A stretch of DNA of 64,000 nucleotides, taken from positions 10,887,223-10,951,222 of the forward strand of contig CM034241.1 in assembly GCA_019916065.1 (NCBI GenBank). Reading direction: 5' to 3'. A program made the position numbers and the translations under genes. The notes under the pieces were generated by a model, which was not told where the DNA came from, did not search any database, and saw only the letters and a program-made list of their open reading frames with translations. Numbering within the stretch: the stretch's first letter is position 1; each line of letters starts with the position of its first letter. Below, piece by piece: positions 36,454 through 48,691 of the stretch. This DNA is from Vitellaria paradoxa. Taxonomy: Eukaryota; Streptophyta; Magnoliopsida; Ericales; Sapotaceae.

Positions 36454-38150
36454 CTAATCAGTCCAAGAGGGCCATCCGCCATCATCCGGGTCCTACAATA
36501 AAATAATAATGAAATTAGAACGTGATAATTAAGAAGACATGAATAAATAAATTTATATAATTTTAATGAGTAATAGTAACGAGAAATAAAATTTTTAACC
36601 TGAGGAGGAGGAGGTGGATGACTTTGACTCTGAGAGAGGCGCCTCTCCATCTCAGCCATCATCTCGGCCCGAAGTGCTGCCTCTCGCGCATCCATCTCAG
36701 CTCAAAAGGTCTGCAGCAGATCTTGATCGCGACGTCTGGCCTGAGAAGATGATTCTGCTCGTGCGACAGATCGGCGTGGAATACCTGCGCCCCGCGTAAG
36801 CGTGTATCCATGACCATCGCGTCCGACAATGGAGAAAAATATCTCGTCCCTCCTCTCTTCGGACTCCCTCTCATCTGGCGACAGCTCGTCTAGACGTGCA
36901 TTAAACTGCGCCTAATGCAAACAAGCCGAAATAGAATAAACAAGATAACTAACTATATTATCAAAAGAAAAAATTAAATTATATGTTGATTGGACAAAAT
37001 ATTAAAATTTGTTACCTGTATAGCCTGAACCTCCGGCGAATCAGTACGTCGAGTCGCCAACCACATGGACATCCGATCTGTCCTCAAGCCCTCCTCTGTC
37101 CTCTATTGAAAGGTAAATTATATGTTAATAATTTACTATCATTAAAAAAGATAAATAAAAAAGTTACTATTGGCGTGATAAGCTCATGTTTTTACCTCGT
37201 GGCGAACCTGAGAAAAGTGTCGAGTCCCCTCCTTGTGCCCCGGCCCTTGCAATCCTCGATTTCGCGAGTTCCTTTGGGCCTCCACCTATTTTAAGTTTTT
37301 TTCAATTACTTTTTGTAATTTACGCTTGATAACGTCAAAACTTAAGGAAAAATGATTAACTCGCAATCTACTCACCTGTGCCTCGGGACTCGACCAATAC
37401 CTGACGAGCTCAGCCCACTGGTGGGGAAGAACGCCCGGTGGGACCCGCTGGAGGATGTCAGGGTCATTCTCATGACCTTTCCAGTATTTATCTTTAATCT
37501 TATTTTTATGATCCTTCCACATCTTCCGACACTTGGCGAACATAACGTCCCGGAAGTCTAGAGGAACATCAACTACATTGGCCTAAAAATGACAAATTGT
37601 TGAATATTATTTGTTACAAGTTTCAGCACATAAATCACGTACAATTAGAATATAAAATTTTCATACCTGTACCTCGGTCCATAGACCCTCGAACGTAGAA
37701 TCTGGGAAACGATCCCACTCGAGGGTGGTCAACGGGAATTTGATCGGATTCCGGACCAAATGTCCGAGCTGTGAAATCAGAGACCGTCCATCCTTCCCAA
37801 CGGGATGGGGCGTGTCATCCCACTGAACGGTCATCCACTGAGATCCGCAGTTCCACTGCAGCAATCCCTTCGAGGGCCCTCTGCCGGACCTCGAAAGCCT
37901 GCTCGGAGTGGGAGAATCTGTTTCAAACAAATTGTTACATGATAAAACAACAGAATATACCTACTGTTGTTGGATAAGATACATTCCGAAATTAAAGAAC
38001 TTTACCTGCATCTGTGTCAGTCACTGAAGGACGCGTGGACATAGGGGGTGAAGGTGGGACAGCATTTGCTGAGCTATTCCCGGCACAGGATAGCCCGAGA
38101 CGCTCAGCCATCGTCCTAGGACCAGTCCTCCTCCTAGAGCGCCCGAACAT
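36454..38150 (-). pseudogene. TNPA-like protein of CACTA 2 (Transposase_24 type), seven exons
   Basis: Exons on the minus strand, all with GT-AG sites and consistent phase: 38150-38006, 37917-37667, 37582-37376, 37285-37196, 37102-37016, 36911-36600, 36492-36454; in total 376 codons plus stop. The start at 38150 gives MFGRSRRRTG, a basic N-terminus. The middle part has DVMFAKCRKMWKDHKNKIKD, then WAELVRYWSSPEAQ, then QRNSRNRGLQGPGHKEGT, the signature of plant Ptta/En-Spm (Transposase_24) proteins. The sixth exon ends in an Ala/Glu/Arg coiled coil and a proline run. TGA at 36702-36704 interrupts that coiled coil, the only stop seen. It would bind the subterminal GCGGTCGCT motifs; its start lies 103 bp after the end of TNP2. 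Confidence 0.8.
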
Positions 38151-38253
38151 CGCTCCCTAATTGTTCACAATTTAAACTTATTATAATTTCAAATACAAAG
38201 AAAAATAAATTTAAAATCTACCTTGTTCGGATAAAAAAGTACACAACCGTGTG

Positions 38254-41200
38254 TTAGGTATGTAAATCAACCGTATCTCCTTCGACCATATCCCTAACCC
38301 AATTAACATCTTCATCACGTTGGACAATTGCATCTTGGTCAAGAACTTGTTGGGCAAATGGATCAATATCGGGCTTATCGCAGTCGATCTGGTACACCCC
38401 CCTCCTTGACATTTTAACTGCAACTTGCCAGTTGGGATCAGCTCGATCGCCAACATAGTAAACTTGCTCTGCATGGATGCCAATATGTATGGTTCAGCTT
38501 CTATTTGTACATCTCGATGTAACAAATTGTTTAAATTGACCAATTTAAATTGGTACTTATCAGTTTTAACCCCGCGAATTGGATCAGCCCAAACACACTT
38601 GAATAATAAATATCTTAAACCGCGATTGTAAACGATTTCAATAATGTCATTCAGTTGGCCGTAATAGTAACCACCGTCAATAGATGGACAACCGATGCCA
38701 CTATTTTGTGTTGCTCGCCTATCATCTACTTCCTTGATGCGAAATCGAAACCCATTGATGTCACAAGCTGTGAAACGTCGAGCTGTCGTGTAAGGACCAT
38801 CAGCCAACTGTTTTATTTCATCGGTCAAAATAGAATCCGTAGTACTTCGTAAATTGTATACCTATGAAATGTAAATTATCATGAATTAATTAAACACAAA
38901 TTCATTGTGATGTGAAAATCATATAAAAAAATATGAAAATATTTAACACGTACGTAGTTCTTAAACCAGTCATGAAAACATTGATAATGGGACATTTGAA
39001 TTTGATTGTCTGTTGCACGAGGCATGTTCTGTTTCAGCTCGTTTATGTGTCTCCTGCGATGCAAATCAAACAGGATTGAGAATAATCACGACTTACTGGG
39101 TCAATGGCAACGTGACTTACTGGGTCAATGGCACAACTGATTGGGTGTTGAAGAGCACGAACCGATGAGCTTGGATCCACTCGATGTGGTTGAGATCAAA
39201 TGACGTGCCTTCTCCAATAGGGCCTTCATTTATCTGCTCCGACCTGCTTAAAGTCGTTTGGACATCATCGTTTAGATATGCCGCACAAAAATTTATGCAC
39301 TCATCCATCAAATATCCTTTCGCTATGGATGCCTCCGGTCGAGCTTTGCTCCGCACATACCTCTTCAATGTGTTCATATATCGCTCGATCGGATACATCC
39401 ACCTAAATTGGACAGGGCCACCAAGTCAGGCTTCTTCAGTTAGGTGTATAGTCAAATGAACCATGACATCAAAAAATACCGGCGGAAAAATTTTCTCTAC
39501 ATGACACAGTGTCAAAGCAATCCTGTCCTGCAGACCCTTTAAATCTTCTGTACGGATTACTCTGTAACACAACTGCCTGAAGAAATTACTGAGCTCGATC
39601 AACGACTGCACAACATTATTAGGCAAACAATTCCTTACTGCTATAGGCAACAACTGTTGAAGTAGGACGTGGTTGTCATGACTTTTCAAACCCTGTAACG
39701 TCCGTTCGCTCATGTTAACTCGCTTCGAAATATTCGAGCAATATCCATCAGGTACCTTCACGCCTTTCAGAATTGACAAGAACGCATCAGTCTCCTCCTT
39801 GCTCATGGTGTACTGTGCAGGTGGCATGTATGCCCTGTTGGACTCTCCCGGCTGCAAGTGCAATGGAGTTCTCAATCCCATCTCCTGCAGATCACGTCGA
39901 GCATTAGCATTATCCTTTGATTTCCCCTTAACACCAAGGATCGTCCACAATATATTATCGTAAACATTCTTCTCAATGTGCATGACATCCAAGTTGTGCC
40001 TGAGTAAGTTGTCTTTCCAGTAGGGCAACTCATAGAAAATACTTTTCTTCTTCCAATTATGGGTTCGGTTCCTATTTTCACCAGAAATAGATGGTAGCGG
40101 GGGGGCTAACAGATCCTGAAAGTCATATACTGTTCAAATTTGCTCCCGCTCCATCTGGGCCAGCAATTCGACCCCGGTCATTGCTCGTGGTGCCGGACCG
40201 AACTCCCAAGTGCCGTCAAACGAGACTCTATCCTTCCTAAACCTATGCAATGGAGGTAGGAAGCGTCTATGACCCATGTACGCCCACTTTCTACCATACT
40301 TTAGCCAAGTTGACTTCTTGCTCTGATTGCAACAAGGACATGCGAACTCTCCTTTCGTGCTCCAACCAGATAAGTTGGCGTACGCCGGAAAGTCGTTAAT
40401 TGTCCATAGTAATGCTACCCGTAGTTTAAACATTTCATTTCTTGTTGAGTCAAATGTCATCATACCATCAGTCCATAATTCATTAAGCTCTTCAATCAAT
40501 TGTTGCATATAAACGTCTATTTTATCCCCGGGACCCTTAGGTCCGTCAATCAATGTCGATAGGATGACAAAAGGTTGCCTCATGCACAGCCAAGGTGGAA
40601 GATTATATGGAACTAACAGTATAGGCCACGTACTGTGAGTTGCCCCAATCATGCTTGAAAATGGGTTAAATCCATCAGCCGCCAAACCAAGCCGTACACT
40701 GCGAGAATCGACAGCGAAATCAGGGTGTCTTCTATCAAAATCCTTCCACGCCGGAGAGTCTATTGGATGGGATAAGTTCCCATGATCCCCCCTGTTCTCA
40801 GCATGCCAAGTCATTAGTTTAGAGATCTTGGATGACATGAAAAATCTCTTCAATCGTGGCTTAAGTGGAAAGTAGCGCACTTGCTTTGCAGCCACAAGCT
40901 TACCACGATTTGAACTACCCATACGATTCTCCCGAGTTTGGATAGTACCAACATTCTTCCATCTCGAAACACCACACACGGTACACGTATCGAGGTTACC
41001 ATTCTCATTCTGAAACAACATACAACTATTGGGACATGCATCCAGAGTTTCGTATGTGAATCCCAAATTCTCAGTTAACTTGCGTGCCTGGTAGTACGAT
41101 TCTACAAGCTTAGCTCCCGCTGGTAAAACCCTACGGAGTAACTGTAGTAGCATGTCAAATGACGTATCTGACCAGTGATTCAACGCCTTCAAATGTAACA

Positions 41201-41690
41201 GCTCAACGATAAATGACAATTTACTGAACTCCTGACATCCAGGATATAATTCTGTCTGCGCATCATCGAGTATTTCAAAATATCTCAATGACTCATCATC
41301 TGCACCCAAGCGGGGACTAGTTCCACCCGTCAGATTAATACCGGTACCGTTGTCTTCATGTGTTAATCTACATGCGATATCAGCTAGCATCGCGAGCATT
41401 GGATCAGCTTCCTCTACAACCTCGGCCTCCACCTCAACGGTTTCTTTCGGACGAGAGGCGATATACTCTTCCCTATGGAGAGTCCAGAATTTATACTACT
41501 TCAGGAACTCATTACGGATCAGGTGCTCTCTGACAACCTCCCATGTATAGTAATACCGGTTAGCACACTTCCTGCAGAGACAACTAATGTACCCACTGGG
41601 AAACCCACTGGTGAATGCAATAAACTGATTAATCCCCTCCACATACTCCGGGGACATCCTATTCGGCAAATCAATCCAACTCTTATCCAT
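38254..41690 (-). pseudogene. TNP2 transposase of CACTA 2, mutated
   Basis: CACTA transposases cut the element at its ends. Exons on the minus strand: 41690-39121, 39053-38954 and 38861-38254. In order: Transposase-associated domain (MDKSWIDLPNRMSPEY), TNP2/Transposase_21 core (GFNPF, LLWTINDFPAYANLSGWSTK, CPCCN, then LPYWKDNLLRHNLDVMHIEK), DUF4218 (FRWMYPIERYMNTLKRYVRS) and DUF4216 (GGYYYGQLNDIIEI, FKCVWAD). The first exon stays in one frame from 41690 to 39121 but has three stops: TAG 41496-41498, TGA 40134-40136 and TGA 39426-39428. A single-base frameshift lies near 38480: beyond it the family sequence (EQVYYVGDRADPNW) is in another frame and ends at a TAA at 38254-38256. Few lesions suggest recent inactivation. 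Confidence 0.85.
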
Positions 41691-42271
41691 CTCGCTTAGA
41701 GTATCTGTGGAGTCCCAAGAGGAAAAAATGTCATTACTATAAAATGTAGTGCCATATGCAAAACACCTAATCTTAAACTTTACCTCCTCATTACAGGGTG
41801 GTTGGTCCTATCTCATTCGAGAATACACGATCCAACTTGCACTCAACAACTCAATGCCTTTGTCCCCTAATTAGATAAAATTTCGGCAGTATGTCCGCAT
41901 GGTTCTCCAAGTACACGATACACAGACGACATCAGTCGTACCCTGTGTACGCACCCGGAGAACAACAGGACGTCAACCGAAGCTTCATCTAACATAGGAC
42001 AGTACATGAGTTGTTGAAGACATGATGGATAATTGCATTCCCAAACTGTCCATACTGTGGACAATTCAAGATTCACGTACGTCAATCCCCGCACGTTCAT
42101 CGAAAGGACAATGAACCTAGTCAAAGACCTAATCCGTTACCTAAGGATGACCAAACAGGTGGCGTACGAGATTCTTAAACGGGTCTAAGTTTCACTAATA
42201 TATGCAAATGAATAAAATAAAGTAGTTCTCAATGTCTGTTTGTTTTCTAACTTAGAATAAAGTATTTAGAT

Positions 42272-42930
42272 GTTGGATTGGGCCCATACAAGATTAGGGG
42301 TTTTATTGTAGTTACTAATTGAACTAATTAAATATTATTAATTAACTACTGCTGCTTGTGTAATTAATTACTATATTATTCGGTAAATTACCTAGAAACA
42401 ATATTATAATATTATTATTTGACCTAATTTTCTTATCGTATTCGTATTGGATTAGACTGGGCCCAAGCAAGATGTTGGATTGGGCCCAGGTAAGATTAGG
42501 GGTTTTATTGTAGTTACTAATTGAACTAATTAAATATTATTAATTAACTACTGCTGCTTGTGTAATTAATTACTATATTATTCGATAAATTACCTAGAAA
42601 CAATATTATAATATTATTGTTTGACCTAATTTTCTTATCGTATTCGTATTGGATTAGACTGGGCCCAAGCAAGATGTTGGATTGGGCCCAGGTAAGATTA
42701 GGGGTTTTATTGTAGTTACTAATTGAACTAATTAAATATTATTAATTAACTACTGCTGCTTGTGTAATTAATTACTATATTATTCGGTAAATTACCTAGA
42801 AACAATATTATAATATTATTGTTTGACCTAATTTTCTTATCGTATTCGTATTGGATTGGACTGGGCCCAAGAAGGCTCAAGAAAAATGTTAGATTGGGCC
42901 CAAGCAAGATTAGGGGTTTTCTTGTAATTA
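42272..42930. repeat. 202-bp tandem array, about 3.2 copies
   Basis: Units start with GTTGGATTGGGCCCA at 42272, 42474 and 42676, with a partial fourth from 42888. The full units are nearly identical. Each carries TGGGCCC twice and AGATTAGGGGTTTT once. The array lies 0.6-1.2 kb upstream of the TNP2 start on the minus strand. Confidence 0.92.
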
Positions 42931-45900
42931 GAGTTAATTAGAGTTAATTATTGTTATTCAAAAAAATAACACTTCAATAAATTATCCGAATATCAAATAT
43001 ACAACAAATAAAATAATACGATACAAATTAAATAAATTAACAATAGATATTACGAACAATTCAATATTTACTCATTATAACATAAATCAAACTATGATTT
43101 CAAATAATAAAAATATTTTCAATCATTTGAGTAACCAGCCATTACAATATTAATTGAAAGCATCTAATTTAACCTAAATTAATTATATTATCAATATTCT
43201 AATTCGTTATTTAATATTTTAACTAATATAAATATTTAATGAACCTAAAAATTGTAATTTAATATTATTATTTATCTAATCTTACTATTTTTAGTTTATT
43301 GTTTAATTCAAAATATATAAATTAACAACAAATATTACAATATTAATATTTTTTAGTATTATTGTTTCCTATTTATGATACTTTTTATTTAATATTTTTC
43401 ATAATATTTTTTTAATAATTTTTAAGTATGCTATTTACATTCATGAAAATGTTATAAAATAAGAGAACTTACATACAAGTGAAAATTATTGTTAATTTAT
43501 TTTTTGTCTTGTGCATCCATTCTTATTTAAATGTATTCTTTTTATGAAAATAAGTAATATGTTTAAAAGTTTACAAACTTTATTGTATTTAATTTATTAA
43601 AAAATCTATCAACTTTTACTAACTTTTTATACTTTTTTCAAACTATATATTATTTTTACATTAAACTATATATTAATTCTCATATATTTAGTATTATTGT
43701 CTAACATTATAAATATCATAATATAATTTAATTTCCGTAAGGTAAGTTAATCAATTTATTTATAAAAATTACCATATTGGGTGAAGATGTTAGCACTACT
43801 TCAAAAACTCTCTCTACCCTTTGTCATTTTTTGTTTTTACAAAATTACAAAGTTAATTCTGTAGTGAAGAATAATTAATACAAAATATATCAATTGCCGT
43901 AATTACATTCACTTTCTATTTATTATTTCAAAATTAACATTCTTCGTTTTACTTTTATTTTTATAACTTTTTAATTTGATGAGTGGAGAAAAAATCTTCT
44001 CTCGTTTCATGAATAGGTTCGTCTTGCCAGACACCTAATAATAATAATTAAACCATAATAAAAGTTTCCTATTGGTAGCGTTTGTATTTGTCGTTTCCCC
44101 ATTTATATTTATAGATTTTTGAAAATAGATAACAAAAACGTGTTTGATATATCTATTTTTATTTTTTTTTTGTTTACAGAAAAAACTTAAACAAAAAAAA
44201 TTTGTTTTCACTCTCGTTTTTCTTTTCTATTATAAATATTTTGTTAATTTCAATACTTAATCTATTTTTGTTGCATCACATTAAAAATGATTTATTTTAT
44301 TCAAAGATTTTATTAAACTAAAATTATTTTTGATAAATGTTATAATTTATTTAATTTAATTAATTTAAAAATAAATAATATAGTAAAATTAATGAAGTAT
44401 AAGATACCCGTCGAACTACCAGTTGAAAACGGAAGAGGCATGAGTCCTCCCAGCAAGAGTTAGATTATGAAGTTTTACATGTATTACAAATTTAATAGTG
44501 TTTTACCCTCATCCTGTGATATTTATAAAGAAATAATTGAAAATAAGAGAACTTACCAACTGTAAAAAGAGAAATAAAAAAGTCAATTTTTTTTTTTTTT
44601 TGGGGTTCATCTGTGGGTGATTTTTTTATTTGAAGTATTTGTTTATAAATTTTTAAACGTGACTACTATGCTTTAAAATTATTAAATAAACAAAATTAAT
44701 AAAAAAATATTGTATAGACAAAAAGTAATAATAAAAAAAATTGACTAATATTTGATTTTCCTAACTTGTAAAACCATCCCAAGGGTTGACGCGGACAAGG
44801 CTGTGGTGGGCCCGGGTGACATCTCTGATTTAAAAAAAAATGATATTTATGTATGTAAATTTTTGATTAAAAAATATTTATATTATAATTTGATTCCTCA
44901 AAAATTTTTAAAATTAATTAGTCTTATTAGAAAAAAAAAACTAATATTGGTATATATAAATTTTGAATTAAAAAAAATTTAAGTTATAAATCAATCTTTT
45001 TAAAATTTAGTCAATTACTAAAAAAAATCTCCTTAAAATTTTATTTTCTCTTAGTTGTTATATGATAGTGTTTAAATGGTTAAAAAAATAAATTAGTGAA
45101 AAAGTAACACGTGGCAAAATTTAATTGAAAGATATTAAAAATAGTTAATAAAAATTTTTAATATTTTTAATAAACTAAATACTCCTATATAATCTAAAAT
45201 TTAAAATTCAATTGATTATACTATTTGTATATATATTATTTTATTTTTATTCATTAAATATAATTTTTTAAGCCCAAGTTTAACGCCCCAAAAAAATAGC
45301 TCCCAGGTCAAAAATTTGACTTCATCTATGAGGATTGATGTGATGTGACAAAAGGTCACATGCATAATTTTTCAAGTATCACAAGATGTTAATTTCTTTA
45401 TTTTTCATGTCAAGTGGTCACATTATTATATTTCTTCTAAGTTATTATTTTATAATATATTTTACCTATCATATTAAAAATAGGTAATTAAATTATAAGA
45501 ATTTAAATATTCATTGTATTTTTATAATTTTAATCTTAATAATTAAATAAAAAATTAAATAAGTATTTTTTTTTTCATTTTATTCTAACGTTCTAATTCT
45601 ATCTTCAGAATTTTGAAATTCTGAGAATTTCAGAGTATCCTCAGAATTTTAAATTTATTGAATTTTAATTCAATATTACAGATATAGTTATATTATTTAA
45701 TTAAAAAAATTTAAATTAATTTAAATCATTAAATTTTAATTTAACGGTATAACTTGCAAATCATGAAATTTACAAAACTCCCCCAAATCCTTTAAATTTA
45801 TCGTCTATACTGGTAACTTTTGGAGTACAGTAAAATAATACAACATTTTATAAATTTCTACAAACACAAATTATAAGATAATAAAATATAAATTTTTTAC

Positions 45901-46356
45901 TCACCGCACAAAACACAACAATTTTTTCCACTCACTAAATTTTTCTTCTAAAATCTCTTTTTTTTTTCTTCCAACATACCAATTTTTATAAAATAAAATT
46001 AAAAAAACAGAATATTAAAAAAAACAGCAAATAAAAAATACAAAAAAAAAAAAACAGCAAACAAAAAAAACAGAAAAAAAAACAGCAAATTAAAAAAATT
46101 AAAAACAACAGCAACATACATAAAAAAACAAATTACACAATATACACATGAAATAAACAAGTTAAAGAGTAACTAAAATAAAAAAAATTAAACAAACAAT
46201 AATACATATATGCATGTATAGATAATCATCAAACCCCTAACCACAAAAACAAAAAAAATTTATTTACATTTATCCAACAATAAACATGAAAAATACAGAA
46301 AATATAAAAAAAATTTCAAACTAAAAAAAAAAATCCAAACCTGGTGTAGTGTTGAC
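42931..46356. other. CACTA 2 AT-rich filler
   Basis: Low-complexity AT-rich sequence with no recognisable coding domain. Small less AT-rich patches lie near 44400-44460 and 44770-44830. A-rich sequence with repeated 'acagcaaa' phrases runs at about 45990-46130. Confidence 0.5.
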
Positions 46357-46409
46357 TTAACCTCCAAAAAAACTAAAATAAACAAAAAAAAATATTAGTG
46401 CATGTTTAT

Positions 46410-46410
<1 letters not shown>

Positions 46411-46447
<37 letters not shown>
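46411..46447. repeat. (GA)n microsatellite
   Basis: An uninterrupted run of about 18 AG units lies inside the probable CACTA 2 leader; it reads CT on the coding strand. Confidence 0.95.
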
Positions 46448-46479
46448 AAGAGAGAGAGCAAGAGAGCGAAAGAAATATA

Positions 46480-46620
46480 CCTCCGGCGATGGCAGCGGCG
46501 GCAGTGGCGGGATACCTCCGGCACGGCAGAGGGGGGAGAGAAGAGAGAGCGCGGGGGAGGGAAAGGAAAAAGAGGGAGGGAAGGAAAGGAAAAATAGGGA
46601 GGCGTTCTGTTTGATATAAT
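46480..46620 (-). promoter_or_regulatory. Probable 5' leader exon of CACTA 2 transposase transcript
   Basis: A GC-rich block about 230 bp inside the right terminus is unlike the rest of the element. On the minus strand it ends in GCCGGAG followed by GTATAT, a plausible splice donor near 46481, then a CT-run. Plant CACTA elements usually start transcription near this end. This is inference from position and composition only. Confidence 0.35.
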
Positions 46621-46627
46621 CAGAGAA

Positions 46628-46812
46628 TCAGCGACCGCTTTAAGCGGTTGCAAAAGCTGTCGCTATAATAGTATTATCGACCGCTTAAAGCGGTCGCGCG
46701 AATTTTTTCATCGCCGATACCTTGCCGCACGGGATTAGCGACAGCAGTTTAAGCGACCGCCTTAAGCGGTCGCTAATACAGTTATAGCGACCGCTTAAAG
46801 CGGTCGCCCGAG
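46628..46812. repeat. Right subterminal repeats of CACTA 2
   Basis: Several copies of GCGACCGCTT(A)AAGCGGTCGC-type palindromes occur, the same motif as at the left end. One palindrome at about 46786-46808 has a perfect stem. Confidence 0.9.
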
Positions 46813-46850
46813 GTTTCCATTCGCCATTCCCCCAATCTCTAGTAGTGAAA

Positions 46851-48409
46851 ATCAATATTTTAAGAATTCAAATGTCACATAATTATTTTTCGGAGGAGTA
46901 TGAAACCAGGAAAGGGTCTGAATCAGGCTGTTCATGAAACACAAGTTAATTATTATTTTAATGTAATTATCGCCACAGACGGTGATGTTCAATCGACGAC
47001 AGTAACATGTCGGGCCCTCTCCCTAAAAATTATTCACTAAACTAATGGGCAAAATCCAATCTGTTTTGTTTGAAATATGTTCCCAGAATACTACGTTAAC
47101 TTTTAATTAAGTATGATCACTGTGAATCACGTGGAATAATAAAATAAATCACATGGAATAAGTAGAACTATGGTTGCTGAGCTACGCCGCAGACCGACCC
47201 TTGAAGGAGATTTTTAGGGTCTAAGTATTTTATAAATAAATTTAAAATTAAAAATATATTTTAATTGATGATGTTATTAGAAATTTAGTTTTTGAAATAG
47301 GATGGTAAAGAGATGTTAATGTAAAGGAGAGTATAAATATATAAGTGGCAATGTGGCATACCGAAATACAAAAATAAAAAATAAAAAATGGGGATCATAA
47401 ATTTTTATTAAAAAAATTAGAATGACGTGACTCTTTTACGGTCCTATCAATTAAAATTAAAAAATCTCCCCTGAGAAAAAAATTTATTACGATAATGACA
47501 CTAAACATTATCTTAGTAATTTTATTTAAAATTATTAGAAGATCATCTTCTTTACTAAAATTATCGTTTAAATGATCTCAAACCATTTATTTTTATTATC
47601 TGTTTAATTTTTAAAAACAAAAAATAAATGTAAATTACTGTAAAATATTTTACAAATAGAATAAAAAAATTGGAATTATAACCATAACTCGCGAGAAGAG
47701 TCTGGTACATACACTTGGTTTGAAAACTATTAGTTCAAGCACAGGTTTTTTAGTTTTTTCTTGTCTTATTTCACTAAAACATGATTTTCTTTTTTTTTTT
47801 TAATTTAATAACTTTTATGTATGTTTTTCATATTGTTAACAAAAAAAAATTAATAATATGAAAATTCATTTATTAAAAAATTATTTTTTAAATGTATGTG
47901 AATTTTTTTTATTTGGAAGTATTTTTTTATGAATATGAATAATATACCAAAAGTTCCAAAACCAATTAAAAAATAAATTTTAGTAAAAAGGATCACGTTA
48001 AAACAAAAATAAACTATGAAACGAACAAAAATTGAAAATTATTGTTGGCAAACCAAATCTAAGTTTCAATGCATAATCCTTACTAAAATACAGAGTAATT
48101 AATTGAGCGTTCAAGAGAAGTAATTAACCAATTGAAGGAATCGCTATGCTTGTCCCAAGGAATCAAGTTCGGAAGCCGAGAACTTTGTGCTGCGCAAATG
48201 GAAAGGAAGCTATTCCAAATCTAACAGGGCCATGATCGGAAGCCAAGAAACTTTTTGCTGCGTAAATGAAAGGGAAATTATTCCAAATCTAACATGTGCT
48301 GCCACTTGGTCAAGCTTCTGAATAAGGATTAGAAGTGAGAGTAAAAATAATAATAATAATTAACTCAATTGATAAAATTTTAAATAGTTCGAGTTTGTAA
48401 TAGAGGAGA
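46851..48409. other. AT-rich spacer with a 67-bp tandem duplication
   Basis: Mostly AT-rich and non-coding. Units beginning GGAAGCC at 48171 and 48238 repeat about 60-67 bp, including 'attccaaatctaaca', with several differences. Confidence 0.55.
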
Positions 48410-48691
48410 TCAGTTGTTCTTTTGAGGGAATTTTCTCTGGACCTCATTTAGCAAAGTTTCTTTTACTATTTGGATCAGCCTTATAAGAAAGGTTGCTGCC
48501 AAACCAAACCCCTCTAATCTAACTACATCTAAAGAACATGTGTTCAGTAGATTCAGCCTCGAGTGGTAGGTGGGACAACTTGAGTCATTAGTGCATCTCC
48601 TCTTGACCAAATTGGATCTTATGGGAAGGAAATTATTAGAAACTTTCAACATGAAATGTTTGATTTTTGGGAGGGTGTTGACATTCCACAA
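48410..48691 (-). pseudogene. LINE reverse-transcriptase zinc-binding domain remnant
   Basis: A 93-codon frame reads MWNVNTLPKIKHFMLKVSNN, then LPIRSNLVKRRCTNDSSCPT. This resembles the zf-RVT domain downstream of reverse transcriptase in plant L1-type LINEs (pattern W..LPKIKHF.W...N.LPT...L..R....D..CP.C). The usual second Cys is replaced (CPTYH) and the downstream part loses similarity. No reverse transcriptase or poly(A) tail is attached, so it is a short decayed fragment. Confidence 0.55.

Larger units (their letters stand above)
35645..46847 (-). mobile_element. CACTA (En/Spm) transposon 2, 11.2 kb
   Basis: The element begins CACTAGTGGAAAT and ends ATCTCTAGTAGTG, inverted CACTA termini, flanked by AAA on both sides (35642-35644 and 46848-46850). 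Both subterminal regions are packed with AGCGACCGC/GCGGTCGCT motifs. On the minus strand it carries a TNP2 transposase gene (41690-38254) followed by a TNPA-like gene (38150-36454), the normal order for plant CACTA elements. Between the TNP2 start and the right end are a 202-bp tandem array, AT-rich filler and a GA/GC-rich probable leader. Stops and a frameshift show it is no longer autonomous. Confidence 0.92.

Noticed and set aside
41867..42124. 85-codon minus-strand frame upstream of TNP2
   Set aside because: No recognisable domain; it probably belongs to the untranslated leader or an intron of the transposase transcript.
46402..46614. Arg-Glu repeat frame on the + strand
   Set aside because: It is a direct translation of the GA microsatellite and the leader next to it.
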